A stretch of 19,150 nt of DNA from CAZRHH01 sp964599885 (GTDB lineage Bacteria; Chloroflexota; Dehalococcoidia; DSTF01; JACRBR01), in contig CAZRHH010000061.1 in assembly GCA_964599885.1 (NCBI GenBank), positions 1 to 19,150 on the forward strand, in the 5' to 3' direction. Both the position numbers and the translations under genes were made by a program. The notes beneath the pieces were generated by a model. It was not told the DNA's origin. It did no database searches and saw only the letters and a program-made list of their open reading frames with translations. Shown in pieces: positions 1 to 6,722 of the stretch (its first letter is position 1; each line of letters starts with the position of its first letter).

Positions 1-172
1 GTCGCGCGGGCCGATGCGGCCGCTGCTCGCCGTCGGCGAGATGGCGCCCGGCCTGAAACGAACGCTCGTGCGGCGCATGGGCATCACGAAGCTCTTCCGC
101 GACGAAGCCGCGCGCCTGCGCCAGGGCGAAGATCGCGAGCACGCGCCGGCGGAGCCAACGGCTGCGCCCTAA
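1..172 (+). CDS. C-terminal fragment of an unidentified protein
   Basis: An open frame enters from the left edge (first full codon at base 2) and ends at TAA 170-172, giving 56 residues. The fragment reads SRGPMRPLLAVGEMAPG and then a basic helix with LVRRMGITKLFRDEAARLRQ, followed by a Pro/Ala/Glu-rich tail. A basic amphipathic helix followed by a disordered tail is seen at the end of some short-chain dehydrogenases, but the fragment has no diagnostic motif, so no function is assigned. Codon use (mostly G or C in third positions) fits a real gene. The next gene is convergent and ends at 250, leaving a 77-base spacer with no clear hairpin. Confidence 0.45.
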   Translation, partial: SRGPMRPLLAVGEMAPGLKRTLVRRMGITKLFRDEAARLRQGEDREHAPAEPTAAP

Positions 173-249
173 CGGGCACGACGCACCCGCACACAGCGAT
201 CATCCGTCGCGTCCTTCCCGCGTGAGCAGCCCGCACAATCTCATGCGGC

Positions 250-1791
250 TCATTCCCGGATGCCGTACAGCCGCCAATCGTCCGAGCGCTTCACAATCTC
301 ATACCGCTCATCGACGAAGCGATCGAGCTGGGGAAACTCAGAGTACGCGTCGTCCGCGATGAACACGTACGCCGGCGGTGCATCCCGAAGATCGGCCATA
401 ATGCCTGTTTTGCCGTCTGGCACCTGCGAGCCCATGAATGACGTGAAACATGGCGTTGGATTCGTCATGCCGGTGGCCACGTAGAGCCAGGCGAACTCGG
501 ACCACTGGAACAGCGTGGTGCCGCGGCAGCAATCATCGTCGATCGCGCGCTGCACTTCATCAACGACCCGTATCCGGTAGTCGAACCTGTATTCGTACTC
601 GCTCTGGGTGATGTCGCCTGTAAGGCGATCGAAGAATCGCGCGTAATACTCGCCCGGCTCGAACCGATCGTGCGCACGGATAACGTCCGCGAACCGGACG
701 TTCACGACCCAGAGCGCGCTCATGACCGCCACGACCGGCAGCCACATCGCCCATGCGGTGGCAGGCGCTTTGACATCGAATGACGGCGTCCGGATCGACG
801 CCGCCAACAGCGCAGCGGGCGCCGTCGCCTGCAGAAGATAGTGCGGCCAGCTAAAGGAACTGACGGTCGCCCCCGCGAACCCGAACCCAAACCAGACGAG
901 CGCGAAGTGCCGCCATCCGAGCGCTTGCGCGCGTCGCCAATGAAGCATCCAGACGATGCCGGCGACAAGCGGCGCGAAGCCGCCAACGCGTTGCCCAGGC
1001 GACGGCGCATCCGCCAAGTCGCGGTACGCACCCAATGCTTCGACTACGGCGTAGAAGTAATCGTTTATCGCGCCCTGCGCCGCAAACCACGCTATGGCCA
1101 CAAGATGCGGCGCGACGAAGCCGGCGCCGAGCGCCGCCACAGCGGGCAGCGGTCGCCGCTCGATGAGCAACACCATGCCGCCGATGGCAGCTGCATCGAA
1201 GATGGCGACCTGCTTGTAATTCGCAGCGATGCCGAGCAGCACGCCAGCGGCGAGATACCACGGAAGGCGATCCGGCTCGGGCCGCTCGTACGCCAGCACG
1301 CATGTCAGTACGGCCAGCGACGCCGGCAAGATCATGTATGCCTCGGTGAGCGCGAGGTTCCCTTCGATGATCGGCGAGCCGAGCAGCAGCGCGAAGACGA
1401 AGCCGCCCACAGCCGCGCGCAGTCCGCCATAGAGCCGCCACGCGATCGCGATGATGACGATCTGCGCCGCGATCACCCACAGTGACGTAACGAGGTGCAG
1501 GGCGAAGATGCTCGTGTTCGTGGTTGCCTGAATGCCGGCATAGGTCAGGAAGATGAGCGGTGGCTTGTTGTCCCATGCATCGGCATAGAGCGTCTGTCCG
1601 GCGCGAACATCCTGCGCGATGCCGCCAAAGATCGCTTCATCGCCGTACCACATTGGCTCGAACAGCGTGGGCAGGCGCAGCAACGCCAGCAGAAGCACGG
1701 GTGCGGCCAAGAGAAACCAGACGTAGACGCGCTCAGGGAAGCGCCGGCCCCCGCGCGGCGTTCGATCAGCCCGCATGGAGGGCCAGCCCAT
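250..1791 (-). CDS. GT39-like (PMT/ArnT-type) membrane glycosyltransferase
   Basis: The 513-residue product is a polytopic membrane protein of the dolichyl-phosphate-mannose mannosyltransferase/ArnT type, which moves a sugar from a polyprenyl-phosphate donor to an acceptor on the outer face of the membrane. After a first helix (about 22-42) it has the loop WYGDEAIFGG (Asp51-Glu52), where this family carries its catalytic acid, then YADAWDNKPPLIF (69-81), a strongly conserved stretch of bacterial GT39 proteins. About ten further hydrophobic segments follow, then a soluble C-terminal region of about 130 residues ending DDWRLYGIRE. Two in-frame ATG codons are possible (1789-1791 and 1774-1776). 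The start overlaps the end of the truncated glycosyltransferase upstream (stop at 1766-1768), so translation is probably coupled. Acceptor and sugar cannot be read from the sequence. Confidence 0.85.
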   Translation of the reverse strand: MGWPSMRADRTPRGGRRFPERVYVWFLLAAPVLLLALLRLPTLFEPMWYGDEAIFGGIAQDVRAGQTLYADAWDNKPPLIFLTYAGIQATTNTSIFALHLVTSLWVIAAQIVIIAIAWRLYGGLRAAVGGFVFALLLGSPIIEGNLALTEAYMILPASLAVLTCVLAYERPEPDRLPWYLAAGVLLGIAANYKQVAIFDAAAIGGMVLLIERRPLPAVAALGAGFVAPHLVAIAWFAAQGAINDYFYAVVEALGAYRDLADAPSPGQRVGGFAPLVAGIVWMLHWRRAQALGWRHFALVWFGFGFAGATVSSFSWPHYLLQATAPAALLAASIRTPSFDVKAPATAWAMWLPVVAVMSALWVVNVRFADVIRAHDRFEPGEYYARFFDRLTGDITQSEYEYRFDYRIRVVDEVQRAIDDDCCRGTTLFQWSEFAWLYVATGMTNPTPCFTSFMGSQVPDGKTGIMADLRDAPPAYVFIADDAYSEFPQLDRFVDERYEIVKRSDDWRLYGIRE

Positions 1792-2137
1792 CCATCGAAG
1801 CGTCAGTCAGCGCTACGTCGAAGACGATCGATGGCACCTTCACGAGAATGTGGAGCGACGGCGTCGTCTGCGTGTACGGCCCGCCGATGACGCCGTACGC
1901 GAGTGACAGCAAGCACAGCACCCATTGATAGCCGACGTAGTCCGTGTCGCTTTCGCGGAAGATATTGAGCACGCCCTCGCGCTCGATGATCTCCATCCAG
2001 TGCTTCCAGAAGCCCTCATCGAGCAGCCCGTTCGGCAGGTGGGCGTAGAGCGGCGTCAGCGCGAGGCGGACGACCAGCGCCACGACGATTAGAGTGGCGA
2101 GGGGGTGCTTCTGGAGCGCGCTGGGAAGCCGGATCAA
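1766..2137 (-). pseudogene. Truncated glycosyltransferase, N-terminal part only
   Basis: This 123-residue frame starts with TTG (complement of 2135-2137) without a clear Shine-Dalgarno sequence. It has one N-terminal membrane helix (about 14-32) and then the first periplasmic loop typical of GT39-like enzymes: LLDEGFWKHWMEIIEREGVLNIFRE in substance, followed by DTDYVGYQWVL and a second helix. At VKVPSIVFDVAL (about 99-110), where family members of 400-550 residues continue with many more helices, the frame runs into TDASMDGLALHAG and stops. The stop lies inside the start of the next glycosyltransferase gene. The simplest reading is a deletion that removed the rest of this gene and left the head joined to its downstream neighbour. 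A short functional accessory protein is possible but less likely. Confidence 0.6.
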
Positions 2138-2317
2138 GCTGGGGTCGGAACCTCCATCTGAGCCGGAACCACGTCCGGCGGGGGTTGTCGCCGTACCATT
2201 GTATGACGGCGCGCTCGTACCGCATCCGAGCTATCGGGCGCCGCGTACGGCGGAATCGACGCCCGCGGCGGCCCTGAATCGAAGCTTCCACATCTCTCGC
2301 GGACGCGCTGCGAGGCC

Positions 2318-2323
2318 GATACT
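2318..2323 (+). promoter_or_regulatory. Probable -10 box, leaderless start of the 2331 gene
   Basis: GATACT lies 7 nucleotides before ATG 2331, so transcription would begin at or next to the start codon. There is no convincing ribosome-binding site at normal spacing; the only purine run, AGGG, is 2 bases from the ATG. The same arrangement recurs before four other genes in the window. Confidence 0.35.
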
Positions 2324-2330
2324 TAGGGTG

Positions 2331-2750
2331 ATGGATGACTTTCGGACGCAGTTGCGCGGCGTAATCGAAGAGATGGTGGCGGCTGGAATCGAGCCGGTGT
2401 TCCTCGTGTGCGACCTCGACGGCACGGACTACATCAAGCGTACCCACGGCATCGAGAGCCTCAACACGTTCCTCGAATCGGCGATCACGGCCGTCGTCAG
2501 CGCGAGCGAAGGAGCCGACGCGTTCACGTACGGCGAGAGCCGCATCGTCGTCATTCTGGGCACCGGCTACGACCGGCTGAAGACGTTCGCGCTGATCCAG
2601 AAGCTGCGGCGCGTCATCCCCCTGCTCGGCCAGTCGTTCGACTGCTTCCTCCGCCCCGAGTTCGACGTTATCGAGTACGACGAGCAGACCGGCGTCTCCG
2701 GCGTCGTCAACCACCTCGTCGCCATCCGCCCCACGCCCGAAGTCGCCTGA
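2331..2750 (+). CDS. Small protein resembling a degenerate GGDEF domain
   Basis: The 139-residue soluble product follows the pattern of a nucleotide-cyclase (GGDEF) fold. A first strand with acidic residues, VFLVCDLDGTDYIKRTHG (23-40), matches the LDLDHFKxINDxxGH region. A helix LNTFLESAITAVV follows, and then ADAFTYGESRIVVILG (62-77) sits where (A)RxGGDEFxVLL is expected. The signature is YGESRI instead of GGDEF, and the half-site residues are not conserved, so diguanylate cyclase activity is unlikely. A ligand-binding or scaffold role would be inference. The frame stays open upstream to 2094, but that stretch looks non-coding and ATG 2331 matches a -10 box 7 bases upstream. The assignment rests on the motif pattern only; the gene itself looks real. 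Confidence 0.6.
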   Translation: MDDFRTQLRGVIEEMVAAGIEPVFLVCDLDGTDYIKRTHGIESLNTFLESAITAVVSASEGADAFTYGESRIVVILGTGYDRLKTFALIQKLRRVIPLLGQSFDCFLRPEFDVIEYDEQTGVSGVVNHLVAIRPTPEVA

Positions 2751-2875
2751 GCGCTGCCGATTCCGCAGCGCGCGCTTCATTGATCTGACCTCAGCCCGAG
2801 CGCCACAATCAAATGTTGCATAGTCGATGCTTACTTCGGCACAGCAAGCTGTGCCGCCACAGTCCGTAACGCCAC

Positions 2876-2904
2876 TTGACGGAAACGCGGCGCGGGCGCA
2901 CAAT
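2876..2904 (+). promoter_or_regulatory. Candidate promoter of the ferritin-like/SCP2 operon
   Basis: TTGACG (2876-2881) and CACAAT (2899-2904) are separated by 17 bases, the ideal spacing for a housekeeping sigma factor. They lie 46 bases before ATG 2951, which has its own GGGAGG ribosome-binding site. Confidence 0.45.
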
Positions 2905-2950
2905 CTGCAAACTAAGCGAACACTAAGTTACGGCACCCGGGAGGGGCGGC

Positions 2951-4150
2951 ATGGCAAACGAGACCATCGCAATACCCGACGATCTCGCAGCGAAAGCGCA
3001 GGAAAAAGGCTGGCCGCTCGACCTCATCGAGCAGGCGCTGACGGCCGGCGCGCCCGCCGAACAGCTCATTAGCTACATGGACATGGGCGTCACGGCGGAT
3101 CAGGCGCGCGAGTTCCTCGCGCAGGGCGGCGGCGGACCGCAGCTCGACCTGAGCTGGATGGATACGCCGACGGAGTGGGGCACGCGCGCCAAGCCGACGA
3201 AGCACGGCCTCACGCTCGAAGCGATCAACATCGGCCGCTACGGCGAGATCCCCGACGTCTGGGAGCACATGACGGAGATGCCGCGCGGCGCCGTGCCGAT
3301 CTCCGGCGTCGAGGCGATGGGCTACTCGATCTTCCAGAAGCAGGAGGTGTGGAGCGATCTCTGCGCCCCTATGTACGAAGAGGCGATCCAACGCCGCTGG
3401 CGCCCCGCAACGGACGTGCCGTGGGATAGCATCGAGCCGCTGCCCGATGATCTCGAGCGCGCCATCGGCCAGGTCTGCACGTATCTGAGCGAGAAGGCGC
3501 AGATGGAGGCCGACGTGATTGGCCGCTGGGAGCCGGAGATCAGCTACGGCTACCACGAGGTGAAGCTCTACCTTGCGACGGTCATCTTCGAAGACGCACG
3601 CGCTGTCGAAGTGTTCCGCAAGCGCGCGCTCTCGAACGGTGGCGGGCTGGGGCTGCAGTCTCCAGGATGGGCGTTTCGCTCCGTCGTCGACTCGCGCAAT
3701 TTCACGGAGATGGTGGCGCTGCAGTTCGTCCTGCAGGACAGCCTCGCGCTGGCGGAATATCAGTTCGGCGAGAAGTACGCGAAGAACGCGGCCGAGAAGT
3801 ACATCTTCGCGCACGCCATCGAGGACAAGGCGCGGCACGTTGCCTATGGCATCTCGCACCTGAAGTACGTGCTGCTGCACCGCGCCGACCGCCGCGGGGA
3901 GATCGAACGCTACCTGGACAAGGGCGAGGGAATGCTGCTGATGGACGACAAGAAGGACACAGCGGCACGGCCGGCGTGGGCGATCTACTTCGCCGGCGGC
4001 AAGGAGAACATCGCCGACGGGTTGCGGATCTACAACCACATGCGGCGCCAGTTCGTGACGCAGTACCTTGCGCGGCTCCGGTGGGCTACGCTGGAGCGTA
4101 AAGACACCATCAACCCTGGTCTGAAGGCGTACATCGAAGACGAGAACTAG
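2951..4150 (+). CDS. Ferritin-like (diiron-type) protein with N-terminal helical domain
   Basis: The 399-residue product has two parts. Residues 1-60 form a small helical module (GWPLDLIEQALTAGAPAEQL, then MGVTADQAREFL) resembling paired UBA-like helices. From about 165 to 310 there is a four-helix bundle of the ferritin-like/ribonucleotide-reductase-R2 type. Candidate metal positions are E181/E186 (YLSEKAQMEAD), E214 (VIFEDARAVEVF), E269 (ALAEYQF) and E291/H296 (AIEDKARHVAYG). The second half-site keeps a histidine; the first reads EDARA, where diiron enzymes commonly have E-x-x-R-H, so metal binding may be altered. No signal peptide or membrane segment is seen. The start has GGGAGG about 7 bases upstream. 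The SCP2-like gene follows after 46 bases on the same strand, suggesting oxidation or handling of a hydrophobic substrate. The substrate is unknown. Confidence 0.75.
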   Translation: MANETIAIPDDLAAKAQEKGWPLDLIEQALTAGAPAEQLISYMDMGVTADQAREFLAQGGGGPQLDLSWMDTPTEWGTRAKPTKHGLTLEAINIGRYGEIPDVWEHMTEMPRGAVPISGVEAMGYSIFQKQEVWSDLCAPMYEEAIQRRWRPATDVPWDSIEPLPDDLERAIGQVCTYLSEKAQMEADVIGRWEPEISYGYHEVKLYLATVIFEDARAVEVFRKRALSNGGGLGLQSPGWAFRSVVDSRNFTEMVALQFVLQDSLALAEYQFGEKYAKNAAEKYIFAHAIEDKARHVAYGISHLKYVLLHRADRRGEIERYLDKGEGMLLMDDKKDTAARPAWAIYFAGGKENIADGLRIYNHMRRQFVTQYLARLRWATLERKDTINPGLKAYIEDEN

Positions 4151-4196
4151 CCCGGCGCCCCAGTCGGAACGAGACGGCACGACGAAGGAGTACAGC

Positions 4197-4643
4197 ATGG
4201 CAACGACGTTTCCATCGACGGAATGGTTCAACGCGATCTGCGAACTGGTGAACAACGACCCCGCGTTTCGCCAGCTCGGCACCGTCGATTCGGTGATCGG
4301 CGTGAAAGTCGTCGACAAGATCTTCGAGCTGACGTTCGAGGCGTTCGAGTGTACGGGCGTGCGTGAGGTGGCGGAGAGCGACCTGCGCGACATGGACTTC
4401 TGGCTTGAGCAGCCGTACGACAAGTGGCAGGAGATGCTCAACAACATCAAGGTCCACGGCGCCGCGGATCTGTCGCACACGCTGAACACGATCGACCTGA
4501 GCATGCCCGAAGGGTTAGCGCGCTCGCACGACGGCTACCGGCGCGACGCGTTCTACCGCTTCAACCAGTCGATCCAGGACTTCTTCAACGCCTCGGCAAA
4601 GATCGAGACGAAGTTCGCCGAGGAGTCGGCCGTCTCGGCGTAG
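4197..4643 (+). CDS. SCP2-like sterol/lipid-binding domain protein
   Basis: The 148-residue cytoplasmic protein is a single SCP2-type domain, a fold that holds lipids or acyl chains in a hydrophobic tunnel. The family pattern is visible: FPSTEWFNAICELVNNDPAFRQLG at the start, VKVVDKIFELTFEAFECTGVREV as paired strands, LRDMDFWLEQPYDKWQEML in the middle, and a Phe-rich C-terminal helix (FYRFNQSIQDFF). A strong AAGGAG site lies 7 bases before the ATG. It follows the ferritin-like gene by 46 bases with no promoter seen between them, so the two are probably co-transcribed. The obvious hypothesis is that it presents or stores the hydrophobic substrate or product of the ferritin-like partner. That is inference from context. 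Confidence 0.7.
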   Translation: MATTFPSTEWFNAICELVNNDPAFRQLGTVDSVIGVKVVDKIFELTFEAFECTGVREVAESDLRDMDFWLEQPYDKWQEMLNNIKVHGAADLSHTLNTIDLSMPEGLARSHDGYRRDAFYRFNQSIQDFFNASAKIETKFAEESAVSA

Positions 4644-4652
4644 GAGTTCGAG

Positions 4653-4693
4653 TTCACCGCAAAGGCGCAAAGGACGCGGAGGAGCGCAAAGGT
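4653..4693 (+). repeat. Dispersed CACCGCAAAGG-type repeat, copy 1
   Basis: Starting 9 bases after the SCP2 stop codon, TTCACCGCAAAGGCGCAAAG continues into ACGCGGAGG and GCGCAAAGG. It is an internally repetitive element with CGCAAAGG-like units. A second copy lies at 7771-7830, also just after a stop codon. Sequences of this kind are scattered in many bacterial genomes; no coding role is supported. Confidence 0.7.
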
Positions 4694-4794
4694 TCTTCTG
4701 AAGTTGGCAGTTGGAGGGGCGCCGCATACGCGGGGTCTCTCTTCCATCTTTTCGTCCGGACGCGCCGGCGGAACAGTCTGCGTGGTTGCGCGAG

Positions 4795-4822
4795 AGGGAC
4801 AGGTCTTCAGACCTGTCCCTAC
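4795..4822 (-). repeat. GTAG-headed palindrome (REP-like), minus strand
   Basis: A perfect 12-bp inverted repeat (arms 4795-4806 and 4809-4820; arm AGGGACAGGTCT) with a 2-base loop. On the minus strand it is preceded by the tetranucleotide GTAG that heads REP elements moved by REP-associated tyrosine transposases. It may also act as a bidirectional transcription stop between converging 4643 and 4848. Confidence 0.65.
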
Positions 4823-4847
4823 GAATCGGCGATCGTGATCGCTGGCG

Positions 4848-5051
4848 TCAGCGCGGATCGGGCGCTGGCGAGCCGAATGACATGACGCGGCCGTTGATGT
4901 AGACGCGCTCGCCGTAGCGCACCGTCGCGATGTCGGTACCATCGTCGTCGTAGAGATGCACGCCGTCGTCTTGCGGCTCTATCCGCCGCACGCCCAGAAA
5001 CGTGCGGCCGCCGCCGCCGACAGGTTTGAGCGCGCCTGATTCGTCGGGCAT
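4848..5051 (-). CDS. Small hypothetical protein, 67 residues
   Basis: The product begins MPDESGALKPVGGGGRTFLG and continues VRRIEPQDDGVHLYDDDGTDIATVRYGERVYINGRVM, ending with a Pro-rich tail. It is acidic and soluble, and looks like a small beta-rich domain. It is not recognised. Support for coding comes from codon use (third positions mostly G/C) and from a TACGAT box 6 bases before the ATG at 5051, with TTGGCG 18 bases further upstream, fitting a leaderless transcript. The frame could extend to 5105, but ATG 5051 agrees best with the promoter. It is divergent from the peptidase module at 5167, and the two -35 boxes are separated by one base, so they may be co-regulated. Confidence 0.5.
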   Translation of the reverse strand: MPDESGALKPVGGGGRTFLGVRRIEPQDDGVHLYDDDGTDIATVRYGERVYINGRVMSFGSPAPDPR

Positions 5052-5057
5052 ACGACG

Positions 5058-5087
5058 ATCGTACGGGCCGCGCTGGGGCCGCGCCAA
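5058..5087 (-). promoter_or_regulatory. Candidate leaderless promoter of the 4848-5051 gene
   Basis: On the minus strand TTGGCG (5087-5082) and TACGAT (5063-5058) are 18 bases apart. The -10 box ends 6 bases before the ATG, so the transcript would have almost no leader. Confidence 0.4.
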
Positions 5088-5088
5088 C

Positions 5089-5121
5089 TTGACATATTGC
5101 TGCAATCAGCCATGCTAGACT
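5089..5121 (+). promoter_or_regulatory. Candidate promoter of the peptidase module
   Basis: A perfect TTGACA (5089-5094) precedes an extended -10, TGCTAGACT (5113-5121). The spacing of 21 is long, so the TG-extended -10 may carry most of the activity. The start codon is at 5167 with AGGA about 7 bases upstream of it. The -35 is one base from the -35 of the divergent gene. Confidence 0.4.
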
Positions 5122-5166
5122 GCTAAGCTTGAGCGCCTTGACGGCCTGCGAAACTAGGATCATCAT

Positions 5167-5385
5167 ATGGTTGATGCCGAGACCCAGATGTGTCGCATAT
5201 CCGGGTTTAACGCATCTGGGGTGCTGAACGATGAACAGGTCAGGGATGTATTCTGTCGCCTTCCCGCGCCGCACACTGCAATCCGAACGCTGAGTTCAAT
5301 CCGGTACGAGGATCGGATCAAGGAAGACGTGAATCCGAAGGCGAGGCGGATTTCGGCCTATCAAGTTTTGGTGAGTGGCAGTTGA
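5167..5385 (+). CDS. N-terminal part of a frameshifted lethal-factor-like metallopeptidase
   Basis: The 72-residue frame begins at ATG 5167 with AGGA upstream. It reads GVLNDEQVRDVFCRLPAPHT, then IRTLSSIRYEDRIKEDVN, and continues to ISAYQVLVSGS, stopping at TGA 5383-5385. The pattern of a helix, LP and a strand with YED resembles the segment that precedes the HExxH helix in proteins with an anthrax lethal-factor-like (ATLF) domain. The C-terminal catalytic part is in the -1 frame (5382-5723). That second frame is open upstream to 5235 and reads naturally as FGEWQLNDDTG. One missing T in the run 5366-5369 would join the two frames as AYQVFGEWQLNDD. The stretch is visibly more A/T-rich than its neighbours, suggesting acquisition. 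The split may be real, a sequencing error or a programmed -1 shift; no canonical slippery heptamer is seen. Confidence 0.55.
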   Translation: MVDAETQMCRISGFNASGVLNDEQVRDVFCRLPAPHTAIRTLSSIRYEDRIKEDVNPKARRISAYQVLVSGS

Positions 5386-5723
5386 ACGATGACACGGGTG
5401 AAGCGCACGCTGTCATCTATAGGCAGCATCCTGATGAGGGAAATCCCAACGTGTTTGCATTCAAGCACACGACTTTGCATGAGGTTGCACACGGAGTGTT
5501 CCTGCGTCTGCTCAGTGCACAAACCCGCTCCAACTGGTTCGCACTTTCCGGCGGGTCGATGATCCTATTCAACGAACAAAGCCGAGATCCGGTTGAACAC
5601 TTCGCGCACCTCTACCCCGCATACGTTCTCAATCCGATCCCCATGGTGCGGCGGTTTGAGCCGTTCTATGGGTTCCTTAAGCAGGAAGTGTTCGACGGGC
5701 GGGAGTACCACGGTGGTAACTAG
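5382..5723 (+). CDS. Catalytic part of an ATLF-like zinc metallopeptidase (HExxH)
   Basis: This 113-residue frame would start at TTG 5382, overlapping the previous stop, but is more likely the continuation of the 5167 frame. The helix TTLHEVAHGVFLRLL carries HEVAH, the zinc-binding and catalytic HExxH. After SGGSMILFNEQ comes DPVEHFAHLYPAYVLNP, whose Glu is placed like the third zinc ligand of gluzincins (ExFAExFAxY in lethal-factor-like domains). FEPFYGFLKQEVF then matches the closing FPxxYxFxKxxxF pattern. No signal peptide is seen, so it is cytoplasmic or exported by other means. The final codons overlap by 11 bases the GTG start of the next gene. The domain call comes from motif order, not from a search. 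Confidence 0.6.
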   Translation: MNDDTGEAHAVIYRQHPDEGNPNVFAFKHTTLHEVAHGVFLRLLSAQTRSNWFALSGGSMILFNEQSRDPVEHFAHLYPAYVLNPIPMVRRFEPFYGFLKQEVFDGREYHGGN

Positions 5724-6024
5724 CATAAATTCACGGCGGGCCGTGATCGTCGAAGACAGTGGCGGGCGCCAAGTTGCGACAGTCCTAGATGATCTGAGTA
5801 CTCTCTCCTCTGATGCTGGTGCTCGGTCGGCGATCGCAACGTTGATCGAGCGAGGTCGTAGCATCGGCCTCATTCACCGCCACGATCACCGCCAGGTGAC
5901 CTCCGACGGGCTCGTGTATCGCATGTACGGGCAGCCGGGCGACGAGCGTTTCCTTGATGCTCTCGCTGACGGACTCTTTGAGTTCGGATTCATCGCATAC
6001 ACACTAGAGCTCACCACTAAGTAG
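5713..6024 (+). CDS. Unknown protein translationally coupled to the peptidase
   Basis: A GTG at 5713-5715 lies 8 bases after GGGAG (5700-5704) and overlaps the end of the peptidase frame by 11 bases, so the two are read as one unit. The 103-residue product (VVTSINSRRAVIVEDSGGRQ, later SAIATLIERGRSIGLIHRHDH and DALADGLFEFGFIAYTLEL) is soluble and mixed alpha/beta, with no motif I recognise. A region with several His and Asp residues (LIHRHDHRQ) stands out. Codon use is more A/T-rich than the surrounding genes, like the peptidase. It could be an inhibitor, immunity protein or regulator of the peptidase; this is only suggested by the overlap. The frame stays open upstream to 5593, but that part is antisense-like noise over the peptidase gene. 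Confidence 0.55.
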   Translation: MVTSINSRRAVIVEDSGGRQVATVLDDLSTLSSDAGARSAIATLIERGRSIGLIHRHDHRQVTSDGLVYRMYGQPGDERFLDALADGLFEFGFIAYTLELTTK

Positions 6025-6118
6025 GTTGGCAGCCTCAGTCGTGCAGGCCTTCGCTCGAACCGAGCGAAGATCGCAAAACCGCGGGTAAACCCTGATACAA
6101 GCGCGTCTATCGCCGCAC

Positions 6119-6124
6119 TACAGT
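6119..6124 (+). promoter_or_regulatory. Probable -10 box, leaderless start of the 6134 gene
   Basis: TACAGT ends 9 bases before ATG 6134, and no purine-rich ribosome-binding site separates them. This is the same architecture as at 2331, 5051, 9715 and 10105. Confidence 0.35.
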
Positions 6125-6133
6125 AGTCGCGCT

Positions 6134-6625
6134 ATGACATGGGACTTTGTCCACCGCTGGTACATGCCGTTCATCTGGATCACGCTGTCGTCGCTGGTGA
6201 CGGTGCCGCTGGCGATCCACCATCAGCTCGGGATGGAGCTGCAGACGGGCACCGAGCTTGGGCTGGCGTACGGCGACTCGTGGGTTGTACGCGACGAGTT
6301 CCTCGAGTCGCTGGTGTTTTACGGCGCCAACCTGTTTGCTGCGATCTGGCTGTTCAACGCCGACGGCAGCACGCGCTGGGCAGCGTTCTGGGCGACCCTG
6401 CTCGGTCTGGCGCGAATCGTCGTGCCAATCATGCTGGCGACGATGTCCGACGTCGGCTTCGCGGCGAACACGCACTACGTCGACTGGCAGACGCTGCGGG
6501 TCGTGATCTGGTTCCAGGACGCGCAATTCTTCCTCTTCGGCCTCATGCTCTGGGCGACGTTCGGCCGGTTCGTCGGCGAGAGCAGCGCGCTGATGTCACA
6601 CAGCGGCCACTACGCGGAAGCGTAG
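6134..6625 (+). CDS. Four-helix integral membrane protein, unknown function
   Basis: The 163-residue product has four hydrophobic segments at about 12-30, 56-76, 84-105 and 124-146. Between the first and second is a polar loop (HHQLGMELQTGTELGLAYGD), and between the third and fourth is SDVGFAANTHYVDWQTLR. Its aromatic-rich helices and short loops are those of small uncharacterised DoxX- or DUF-type membrane proteins, but no specific family motif is seen. It stands alone between the peptidase module and sodN, with about 110 bases before it and 180 after it. The start is supported by a -10 box 9 bases upstream and by the immediate onset of a membrane-protein N-terminus (MTWDFVHRWYMPFIWITL). Confidence 0.7.
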   Translation: MTWDFVHRWYMPFIWITLSSLVTVPLAIHHQLGMELQTGTELGLAYGDSWVVRDEFLESLVFYGANLFAAIWLFNADGSTRWAAFWATLLGLARIVVPIMLATMSDVGFAANTHYVDWQTLRVVIWFQDAQFFLFGLMLWATFGRFVGESSALMSHSGHYAEA

Positions 6626-6722
6626 TGCTGGTCGGCGGACGTTGAACTCTGGCACGGTCTGAGTTCCGCGATACCCTCGATTCAGCGCCGGTCCCAGTTA
6701 CCCAGCGCCTACTCCCTTTGCC

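Noticed and set aside
841..1485. Plus-strand open frame of 214 codons inside the glycosyltransferase
   Set aside because: Low-complexity Arg-rich shadow of the membrane protein gene on the other strand.
2912..4504. Minus-strand open frame of 530 codons
   Set aside because: It runs antisense through the ferritin-like and SCP2 genes; the product is Arg/Val-rich without any domain, as expected from GC-rich third positions of the true genes.
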